Assembly (NCBI GenBank): GCA_030038435.1
Contig: JASHOY010000251.1
Span: 1 to 41,090 of the forward strand
Length of the DNA: 41,090 nucleotides
Direction: 5' to 3'
From: Acidobacteriaceae bacterium
GTDB lineage: Bacteria; Acidobacteriota; Terriglobia; Terriglobales; Acidobacteriaceae
In this document: positions 34,643 through 41,090 of the stretch, in pieces
Numbering within the stretch: position 1 is the stretch's first letter
How the letters are laid out: every line of letters starts with the position of its first letter
Translations under genes and position numbers: made by a program
Notes under the pieces: model-generated
Told to the model about the DNA's origin: nothing
The model's input: the letters and a program-made list of their open reading frames with translations, nothing else
Database searches by the model: none

Positions 34643-37600
34643 CTAGAGACGCGTGAGTTGCGAAATGGCGCTGGCCAGCCAGCGCTGCTGCAGCGGCGGG
34701 CTGAAGGCAGGGGCGCGATGCACAAGAACTGCCGTGCCGGCGAGACGGCAGAGGAAACTGGCTGCGCCAATCTTGCGGGCGTGGTCGCGGCTGTAGCCCA
34801 GGATGACTTCCGGGTCGGGAGCGCCGGCGGCGCGCTCGATGAGCAGGCCGTTCGATTGCTTGCCGTTTGCCTGATAGTGGACGCCGAGGACGCGGTTGAC
34901 GGGAAGTCCGGCGAAGGTTGGGTGATCGCGCAGGAAGAGCCAGCAGCCCATCCAGGGTGCGCGAAGGTCGCCAACCTGGCCGTGATAGGAGAAGCAGCCA
35001 GCCGCGGCGAGCTGCGTGGCCACGCCATCGGCGAGCGAATCATTCGGGATGATGGCGAGCAGAGGCGTGCCGGTCTTGACGGCGGCGAGGACTTCATCGG
35101 GAATGTGGCCGGGCGTTTGCGGCTCGGCTGGTTCGCCCTTGCGTGGCGGTGGTTCGAGGCCGGTCTCTTCGCCCTCAGGACGGTCGAGTACGGAACCCTT
35201 GACCACGCCACCGGCGACAATGAGATCGTACTTTTCGCCGGCGGAAAAATCAGATACGGAAACGCCGGGCAGCGCAGTGAGCTGCTCGCGCGTGGCGGCA
35301 AGGATGCCGCTGACCGCGAGATGAATCCTGCGTGTGAATTTCGGCTTTGTGTTTGCGACCCAGATTTCGCGTTCGAAGTTCGAGGCCGGCAAGCTATCGC
35401 TGCTGAAACGGAACCGGTAGATGCCTTCGCGCGTGAGCGGCGGCGTGCTGAAGTCCGTTTTGAGTGTGTAGCTGAACTGGTCGCGGACGGGTGCAGGCGC
35501 CGGCCAGGAGCCCAGTTCTGTCGACTGTTGGTCAGGATCGATCATGGAAAAACGAAGATTGCCACCCACCGGACCGCCGCTGGAGTTCAAGAGATAGAGA
35601 TCGAAGACGGCGCGCTCGCCCACGGCGTAGCAGAGATGATGCTGCTTGGCGACGGGTCGCACCGGCTGCAGGCTGGTGGCAATCAAGTCCGGGTCGCCTT
35701 TGAAGTTGCGAAGGTTGTCGACGATACCGGAGTGGTTTTCGATGGCCGTCGATTCCCAGCCGCTGATGGCGCCGAAATCGACGGTATCGCAGATGCGGAT
35801 GTTTTCCAGATATTGCTGCCAGCTCTGGTAGACCTTCTTGCCGAGATCGCGGAAAAGTTGGCCGGCGGTGGGAAACGCGCCCCGGAATCCCCAGCGATCG
35901 AGAAAATGGTCATAGGCGGTGAGAATTTCCTCGTGGTCGGCGAGATCGTAGCTCTTGCCGTTGCCGCCGAATTCGCGGTCCTCGATCTGGTGGACCATGA
36001 GGGCGTGAGGATCGGCGACGGCGCAGCCCTCCATTTCGCCGAACTCGACGAGCGCCGTCTTGAGCGGCTGGCGATAGGTGAAATCATCGGCGTGTTTGTA
36101 AAACTCGTCGTACCACTGATCGCCGGCGCCCTGGTGATTGTTCCACCAATAGGCCCAGGGTTCCTTGTCGCTGCGGTAGATGGTGTCGTGATATGGCGCG
36201 AACCAGGCCTGCGCGGCGCCGCGGGCGACGAAGCCGTCGTTGAGCACCACCGAGCGCGAAGGGTCTTCGTGGTGCATGATCTGGAGCGGCACAAAGGTCT
36301 CAGGATTGTCGAGATTGGCGCCGATTTCGTTTTGCAGCGTGTATTGAATGAGCGAGGGGTGGCTGCGGAAGGCGCGCACCATGGCCGCGCATTTGGCCAG
36401 CATGAAGCGCTGCGAAAATGCGTCGGCTTCGCTGGTGGGCTTCTGCATCACGATGCCGGCCGCGCTGGAGGCTGCTCCGCGAGGCACTCTGCCAATGGCC
36501 AGCTTGCCGCCGCCCGGCTCCATGTAGCGGAGCAGGCCCAGGCGGTCATGGTAGCGAAACACCTCTTCCTTGCCCACGTTGCGATGGAAGTTGAGGCAGT
36601 TGAGCCCGAGCCGCTTGGCCTGGCGGACTTCGCGCTCGGCGAGCTTGGGCGTGGGCCAGAGGCCGTTCATCCCCCAAAAGCCCCATGAAATCGAGGAAAA
36701 CAGCTTAATGCGACGGCCGTTGAGACGGAAGATGGCGTTGCTGCCGAGGCCATCGGGCGCGAACCAGCGAAATCCGAAGGTGCGGTAGCGAACGTCGCGG
36801 CCCCCGTGCGCGGCAGCCATGGTGACGCGAAGGCGATAGAGATTCGGCGTGGGCAGGTCCCAGAGCTCCGCATCCGCGCAATGTAGGCTCACGCGCGCGA
36901 TGCGGGCGTCGTCTGCGCTACCAGAAGGTTGCGCTTCGGCTGTTTGGCTGATAAGCAACCTCCCGGTTGCGTAATCGAGGACTTCAAATCTGATCGATCC
37001 TGCGGGAGTGCCTTCGATCTTTGCGAAAGCGGTGATTGTCCTTGGCTCGGGCGTGTTGAGCACCCAGGTATCGGCGATTCGGGCGCTGCGAGGCACGGCA
37101 TAGATGACGAGTTCGCGGTCGATGCCGCCAAAACCGTGCGAGCGATAGACGTTGACTTTGCCCCAGCGGATAACGGTGCCGTCGACCCAGTCGTAACGGC
37201 CGCCGGGGTTCGTGATGCGGATGGCGAGATGGTTTGTGCCGCCGGGGTTGGCGGCATCGGCCAGGTCGCACTCGAAGGGCAGTTCCTCCATGATGGAATA
37301 GCCGGTGAGCTTACCGTTGAGATAAACCTCGGCCCGCATGCGCGCGCCGCGAACGTGCAGCAAAATGCGCTTACCGCGCATGGCCGCAGGAATTTCGATG
37401 GAGCGATACCACCAGGAGACGCCGCGATACGCGCCATTTTGCGGAACCGGATCGTTGGCGGCAAAGCGGTACTCTTCCGGCGTATAGGAGCGCGACCCGA
37501 ACCGGCCCCAGAAGTATTGCTCGACGGTGGCGGGCAGGGTGACGGACTGGTAGTTCTCGCCGCTGGTGCGTGCGTAGAGGCTCTCCCACCCGCCGCTGGG

Positions 37601-37840
37601 CGGATGGACGGGCAGCGTCTTGAGATCGACATCTTGCGGGAGATAAATGGTATCTTCCTCCCAGGGCGCGCTTTCATCTATCCACAGATTCCAGCCTTCA
37701 TCAGGGAGCACCAGGGAGCCGGGGCCGAAGTCGGAAGGCGATGCGCTGGACAAGGACTGGCTGCTGGTTTCGGCGTGCAGATTCAGCCCGGCTATTGCCC
37801 CAGCAGCCGCGCACCCTTCAAGAAATCTCCTTCGATCCAT
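34643..37840 (-). CDS. Tat-exported glycoside hydrolase family 2 protein
   Basis: 1065 residues. A twin-arginine signal is visible (DRRRFLEGCAAAGAIAGL). A jelly-roll sugar-binding domain (about 80-245) includes ARMRAEVYLNGKLTGYSIME and LPFECDLADA. An immunoglobulin-like domain and the TIM barrel follow; RLGLNCLNFHRNVGKEEVF starts the barrel and SLIQYTLQNEIG holds acid/base E505. The nucleophile is likely E599 or E602 in ALVEFGEMEG. The last 200 residues resemble a Rossmann-like accessory domain (YDLIVAGGVVKGS). GH2 members hydrolyse beta-galactosides, mannosides or glucuronides; the substrate is not assigned. GGGAGAAG precedes the ATG. Under a promoter with a LacI-type operator. Confidence 0.88.
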   Translation of the reverse strand: MDRRRFLEGCAAAGAIAGLNLHAETSSQSLSSASPSDFGPGSLVLPDEGWNLWIDESAPWEEDTIYLPQDVDLKTLPVHPPSGGWESLYARTSGENYQSVTLPATVEQYFWGRFGSRSYTPEEYRFAANDPVPQNGAYRGVSWWYRSIEIPAAMRGKRILLHVRGARMRAEVYLNGKLTGYSIMEELPFECDLADAANPGGTNHLAIRITNPGGRYDWVDGTVIRWGKVNVYRSHGFGGIDRELVIYAVPRSARIADTWVLNTPEPRTITAFAKIEGTPAGSIRFEVLDYATGRLLISQTAEAQPSGSADDARIARVSLHCADAELWDLPTPNLYRLRVTMAAAHGGRDVRYRTFGFRWFAPDGLGSNAIFRLNGRRIKLFSSISWGFWGMNGLWPTPKLAEREVRQAKRLGLNCLNFHRNVGKEEVFRYHDRLGLLRYMEPGGGKLAIGRVPRGAASSAAGIVMQKPTSEADAFSQRFMLAKCAAMVRAFRSHPSLIQYTLQNEIGANLDNPETFVPLQIMHHEDPSRSVVLNDGFVARGAAQAWFAPYHDTIYRSDKEPWAYWWNNHQGAGDQWYDEFYKHADDFTYRQPLKTALVEFGEMEGCAVADPHALMVHQIEDREFGGNGKSYDLADHEEILTAYDHFLDRWGFRGAFPTAGQLFRDLGKKVYQSWQQYLENIRICDTVDFGAISGWESTAIENHSGIVDNLRNFKGDPDLIATSLQPVRPVAKQHHLCYAVGERAVFDLYLLNSSGGPVGGNLRFSMIDPDQQSTELGSWPAPAPVRDQFSYTLKTDFSTPPLTREGIYRFRFSSDSLPASNFEREIWVANTKPKFTRRIHLAVSGILAATREQLTALPGVSVSDFSAGEKYDLIVAGGVVKGSVLDRPEGEETGLEPPPRKGEPAEPQTPGHIPDEVLAAVKTGTPLLAIIPNDSLADGVATQLAAAGCFSYHGQVGDLRAPWMGCWLFLRDHPTFAGLPVNRVLGVHYQANGKQSNGLLIERAAGAPDPEVILGYSRDHARKIGAASFLCRLAGTAVLVHRAPAFSPPLQQRWLASAISQLTRL

Positions 37841-37890
37841 GTGTTCTTCTCCCTTCCTGTCAGCGAGCGCAGAGGTGCGAAATTGCGTGC

Positions 37891-37918
37891 ATTAAAATGA
37901 CAACGTTGCCACTTTGAA
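37891..37918 (-). promoter_or_regulatory. Promoter of the GH2 gene overlapped by a LacI-type operator
   Basis: On the minus strand TTCAAA (37918-37913) and TTTAAT (37896-37891), 16 bases apart, fit a -35/-10 pair. TGACAACGTTGCCA at 37898-37911, a near-perfect palindrome with central CG, lies between them, so a bound repressor would block the promoter. It differs by one base from the perfect palindrome at 40866-40879. The regulator is probably the LacI protein encoded immediately upstream. Confidence 0.65.
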
Positions 37919-37973
37919 CTGTATGGGAGCGCTCGCAGAATCGTCAACCGGGCTGCATCCCTCCAGATCTGCT

Positions 37974-38993
37974 TTATGCGCATCCACAGGACCGGCGCAG
38001 AACGAGCTCACCGGGAAGTGAGATTTCCTGAATTTCCTCCTGCTCATCGCCTTTGATCCTCCGAAACAAAGCCGACAGGGCATAACGCGCCATCTTCTCA
38101 ACCGGCTGCCGAATGACCGTCAGTGGCGGATCGACGAGCGCAGCATAGGGAAAATCGTCGAAACCGATAAGTGGAATGCACTGGTCGCGCGGAACCCCGA
38201 CCTCGTCGAAAGTGGTGAGGGTATGCAAGGTTGCAAAATCGCTTAACGATAGAATGGCTCCGGGGCGCTTCTTGCTTCGCACCGCCGCGCCGAGCATGTA
38301 GCGCAACTGCTCGTAATCAGCCGCGACAATCAACTCGGGACGCGCGTGGGCTGCGCTCACAGCGTCGGTATATCCGGCGATGCGTTCCCGGATGCTGTAA
38401 ACCTCGGGTTTTCCGCCGACGCAGGTAATCCTCTCATAACCGTGCGAGAGGAGATGCTCGGTCGCTATGCGAGCCGCTTCCCGATTGCGCAGCAGAACGG
38501 AATCGATTTCGGGCGAAAGGAAGCTGTCAAAAGCCACCACGGGGACGCCGGGAAGTATGGCGCGGATATCTTCCATTTTGCTGCCGGGAGCGGCCACCAA
38601 AAGCACTCCGTCGGCGCGAAAACGTCTCAACGTAAGCAGGTGTTCCTGCTGCTGTTCCATGCGATCCTGGTGGGTAAGAAGAATCACGCTCCAACCGTGC
38701 CGGCGAGCCTCTTCTTCCATCATCTGCGTCGCGGCGCTGAAGAAGGTATTGGAGACCTTAGGCAGAACGATACCAATGGTGCGGCTCTGGCCCCCGCGCA
38801 GCGAACGCGCGGTCTCGTTGGGAGTGTAGCCCAGATCCCGGATCGCCGCCTGGATGCGTCCAGCCGCCTGGCGCCGCACGGTCAGCCCGCGCAGAAAACG
38901 AGAAACGGTGGACGCGCCGACGTTGGCAGATTTCGCGACGTCCCGAACCGTCGGATGCTTCGTAACCGCTGCCAATGGCTCCGCTTTCTTCAA
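37974..38993 (-). CDS. LacI-family transcriptional regulator
   Basis: 339 residues. The helix-turn-helix VRDVAKSANVGASTVSRFLR is followed by a typical hinge (YTPNETARSLRGGQSRTIGI) and a sugar-binding sensor domain ending QPVEKMARYALSALFRRIKG. The TTG start has GAGG six bases upstream, a site that lies within the final codons of the transporter gene, so translation is coupled. Three same-direction genes (MFS, this regulator, GH2) form a unit; two matching palindromes (37898 and 40866) are the likely operators. Confidence 0.93.
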   Translation of the reverse strand: MKKAEPLAAVTKHPTVRDVAKSANVGASTVSRFLRGLTVRRQAAGRIQAAIRDLGYTPNETARSLRGGQSRTIGIVLPKVSNTFFSAATQMMEEEARRHGWSVILLTHQDRMEQQQEHLLTLRRFRADGVLLVAAPGSKMEDIRAILPGVPVVAFDSFLSPEIDSVLLRNREAARIATEHLLSHGYERITCVGGKPEVYSIRERIAGYTDAVSAAHARPELIVAADYEQLRYMLGAAVRSKKRPGAILSLSDFATLHTLTTFDEVGVPRDQCIPLIGFDDFPYAALVDPPLTVIRQPVEKMARYALSALFRRIKGDEQEEIQEISLPGELVLRRSCGCA

Positions 38994-38996
38994 AGC

Positions 38997-40271
38997 TTAC
39001 CTCAGGTTTTCTGCCGAAGAATCGGCGGCACACACTCCCTCGAACACTCGCTCATCTCCCCCGCTGTGCCATGTGTGACCGCAGCGACGCCGGGTAAAAG
39101 TTGTGTACAGAAGGACCGCCGCCAGAGTCAGGATCGCCATGGTGGATCCGGTGGCTCTTCCCGCGTAGGCGAGGTGGCGCGAACAGATTATACCGAGGAT
39201 CGCGCTGGCGGCTGAATTCATCAGCATGAAAATGCACCGGATCATGCCGGAGCCGGAGCCGAGAAGGTGCGGGACAGGCTGCAATGCATCGACCAAGAGC
39301 GAAGGTCCTGCAAGGTTAAAGCCGAAGAGGGCCACGAATTCCGACGGCAGCAGCGACAGAGTCGCTGGAAGTCCGGTCCACAGGAGAAGTACCGCGACCA
39401 GTGTGCTGCAAGAGGCCATTGCCAGACCCGCCAGGATGATCCGATGTCCTGAAATCTGATGTTTGCTGAGGAGGCTGCTGGTGGCCGCTCCCAGAATCGA
39501 GGCGCATGCGTCAATGACGAGGATCGCCGCGTAGGTGCTGCGGTGCATGCCATAACGCTGCACCAGGATCAGCGGGGAAACGGCAGTAAAGGAAAATGTC
39601 GCAGCGAACAACAGCCCGAATACCAGCGCACATAATCGGAGGGCGGGCTCAGAAAGAACGGTCCACGCATTGCGCAATTGCATTCGCATGTCCAAAGGCT
39701 GGCGCAGTGTTGCCGAAAGCGTCTCAGGAAAGCGCGCGGCGGCGATGGTGACAACTGCGGCGAGCGCTCCCTGCACGGCAAAGAGCAGGCGCCATCCGGC
39801 AATGTGGACAGTCCAGGCTCCGAGGGTAGGCGCGATAACCGGCATCAGTCCACTAAGAGTGTTGACCTCGGACATGGCCAAACGCGCGTCGCGCTCGGAC
39901 CAGAGATCGCTGATCACCGCCAGCGGCAGAGTGGTGGCGATCCCGGAGGCGCAGCCTTGAAAAATTCGGTAGAGCAGCAAGCAGTCAAAGGAAGTAGCCG
40001 AAGCGCAGGCCATCGCGGTCAGAGCAAATCCACCGAGAGCGAATAGAAGGATTCGCGAGCGTCCAAAGCAGTCACTCAGCGGCCCTCCAATGAGCGGTGT
40101 CAGGGCAAAACCCGTTACAAACATGCTGATACTCAGAGTTCCCTGGCCAATGTGGATGCCCAGACCGGATTCCATTTGAGGAATGCCGGGCAGAGTCATG
40201 TCGATGCCAAGAGAGGTAAACGCAGCGACGGAACCGAGAAAGCAAATCGTCTGTCGGCGCGTAAAACTCAT
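38997..40271 (-). CDS. MFS transporter, Bcr/CflA-type
   Basis: 424 residues with about twelve membrane helices. SLGIDMTLPGIPQMESGLGI at the N-terminus, GGPLSDCFGRSRILLFALGG (the MFS loop 2-3 motif) and RIFQGCASGIATTLPLAVIS match the Bcr/CflA branch of drug-proton antiporters. In this context it could also move sugars, but no substrate is readable. The ATG at 40271 follows AGGAG closely. The stop lies three bases before the LacI-family start. Confidence 0.88.
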   Translation of the reverse strand: MSFTRRQTICFLGSVAAFTSLGIDMTLPGIPQMESGLGIHIGQGTLSISMFVTGFALTPLIGGPLSDCFGRSRILLFALGGFALTAMACASATSFDCLLLYRIFQGCASGIATTLPLAVISDLWSERDARLAMSEVNTLSGLMPVIAPTLGAWTVHIAGWRLLFAVQGALAAVVTIAAARFPETLSATLRQPLDMRMQLRNAWTVLSEPALRLCALVFGLLFAATFSFTAVSPLILVQRYGMHRSTYAAILVIDACASILGAATSSLLSKHQISGHRIILAGLAMASCSTLVAVLLLWTGLPATLSLLPSEFVALFGFNLAGPSLLVDALQPVPHLLGSGSGMIRCIFMLMNSAASAILGIICSRHLAYAGRATGSTMAILTLAAVLLYTTFTRRRCGHTWHSGGDERVFEGVCAADSSAENLR

Positions 40272-40353
40272 CGCTCCTGCTGGCGCTTCCTCCTTTCACG
40301 CGATGTTGTCTGATCCCGAATTCACATTCATCCTAGCACCCGTCTTTTGCGTA

Positions 40354-40620
40354 GTGGGTCAGTTGGAAGCTGTCTTGAAAGGGCGTGGCTTCACAGCTTA
40401 CGGAAAAACTCATTGGAAGAGGCTTTGTAACCAGGGCACGACCTCAGCCGCGCAGCAATGGTCGCAATATGAGTGGGGCTTTATCCCTTGCCAAGCGCGC
40501 GCCTCAGCCGCTTTTGCCGTCTATTCGGACTTTTTCCGCAGCCTGTTCAGTCGTGCCGCAAATGCCGGGAACGTAAATTGAGCTTTAGCGCCTGGGACGG
40601 CTCCCGGCAAACTGACCCAC
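40354..40620. repeat. 267-bp element with short inverted ends, no coding content
   Basis: GTGGGTCAGTT at 40354-40364 and its complement AACTGACCCAC at 40610-40620 bracket 267 bases without a believable gene. The interior contains GGCGTGGCTTCACAGC and GGGGCTTTATCCCTT, stretches similar to short palindromic repeats common between genes in acidobacteria (from memory). It may be a remnant or non-autonomous element. No clear target duplication was identified. Confidence 0.5.
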
Positions 40621-40821
40621 ACCAGCTATTGCCTCCGCGGGCGCGGTTTCCGGCACTGAGCCATCGGCTAAGGGCGCTCCATAGCGCAGTTCAGATCTAT
40701 TTTGGCAACGATATTACACGTATCGGTGCCCAGCCGCAGAAGGCAGGACACTGGCCCGGCCGATCCGGAGTCTGGAAAATACAGCAAGATCCCAATCTCT
40801 ACTCTTCGCGCAAAATTTTGG

Positions 40822-40851
40822 TTGACATTCATTTCGTCTCGGGCGTAGAGT
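40822..40851 (+). promoter_or_regulatory. Putative sigma-70 promoter next to the second LacI-type operator
   Basis: TTGACA at 40822-40827 is a perfect -35; TAGAGT at 40846-40851, 18 bases later, agrees with the -10 at four of six positions. Transcription to the right would begin near 40858, just before the operator palindrome at 40866. Confidence 0.5.
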
Positions 40852-40865
40852 TGCTTCGGCGTAAT

Positions 40866-40879
40866 TGGCAACGTTGCCA
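40866..40879. promoter_or_regulatory. Perfect LacI-type operator palindrome
   Basis: TGGCAACGTTGCCA is a perfect 14-base palindrome with central CG. It lies about eight bases after the predicted start point of the promoter at 40822. The GH2 promoter carries the same sequence with one change (37898-37911). Sharing of this unusual sequence by two sites around one LacI gene strongly supports a common regulator. Confidence 0.75.
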
Positions 40880-41090
40880 GTTAGGTTAAATCCGCAGACC
40901 TGAGCTCAGAACATGGGGTGAACGTCCGCGGTGGCCGGAGCGCAGGCCTCGCAGATGATCCGCAAGGCGCTGGCTGCGAGCTTCTAAATCTCGAACTGGT
41001 GTCGAAGATTTCCTCGGTGACCGAGCCCTGACCGTTGTCGCGGTCGGCGCGGCTGCCCTACGTCATACCATCTCGCCGGGTTCATATCTA

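Larger units (their letters stand above)
40621..41090. other. Right-end region without a supported gene
   Basis: About 470 bases in which no coding frame has family character on either strand. It holds the forward promoter and LacI-type operator at 40822-40879. Short frames after 40900 are too short or lack starts. A gene under this promoter, if it exists, starts near or beyond the window end. Confidence 0.45.

Noticed and set aside
34628-36688. 686-codon open frame on the plus strand
   Set aside because: It is antisense to the GH2 gene, which has full family motifs; long shadow frames are expected in G+C-rich genes.
40183-40581. 132-codon frame at the MFS upstream region
   Set aside because: Runs from inside the antisense of the transporter gene through the inverted-end element; no family features.
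1-41090. tRNA, rRNA or CRISPR arrays
   Set aside because: No tRNA-like cloverleaf with conserved loops, rRNA sequence or regularly spaced repeat array was seen.

Overview
The window looks like a chromosomal segment of a soil acidobacterium (Acidobacteriota, Terriglobia-like). This is inference from moderately high G+C, GTG/TTG starts, several LacI regulators next to exported glycoside hydrolases, DUF3147/DUF6496 proteins, and small palindromic repeats between genes. There is no rRNA, tRNA, CRISPR array or complete insertion sequence.

Layout. 1-1.1 kb: a 266-bp MITE-like element has inserted at the 3' end of a decayed DUF3147 membrane-protein gene; an intact paralogue lies upstream of it. 1.3-7.3 kb: a non-homologous end-joining block (ku, three-domain ligD), an acetate-kinase-family gene whose GTG start lies in the ligD stop, and three small basic proteins (one unnamed, DUF3175, DUF6496). 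7.4-11.1 kb: membrane proteins (two convergent DedA/VTT proteins, a 70-residue protein, one full-length EamA transporter, and two overlapping half-size SMR/EamA subunits). 11.3-23.1 kb: a carbohydrate locus with an enolase-superfamily dehydratase, a LacI regulator with a palindromic operator, then a four-gene run (exported alpha/alpha-barrel enzyme, AGE-type epimerase, NagA-type deacetylase, Tat-exported six-hairpin glycosidase) and a convergent exported GH31 alpha-xylosidase-type enzyme. 23.3-27.8 kb: methyl-cycle genes metF and ahcY, divergent from an ArsR-methyltransferase fusion that resembles SahR regulators; a TATC/GATA palindrome lies beside ahcY and a repeated palindromic element occurs both in the leader and inside the regulator's coding sequence. 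27.8-29.5 kb: a lower-G+C two-gene module (winged-helix/DUF488 fusion plus a Cys-containing partner). 29.8-34.3 kb: an envelope-stress locus with a Spy/CpxP-like protein, a secreted protein and a DUF2306 membrane protein divergent from a CpxR/CpxA-like pair; the shared region holds a perfect GTAAA-N5-GTAAA box. 34.3 kb: second copy of the MITE. 34.6-40.3 kb: Tat-exported GH2 enzyme, LacI regulator and Bcr/CflA-type MFS transporter on the minus strand, with a LacI-type operator in the GH2 promoter and a second, perfect copy at 40.87 kb beside a forward promoter that leaves the window.

The most interesting points are the paired MITEs with a cloverleaf-like fold and the pseudogene they mark, the GTAAA box at the Cpx-like locus, the SahR-like regulator with a repeat element inside its linker, the DUF488 two-gene module, and the LigD/acetate-kinase translational coupling.
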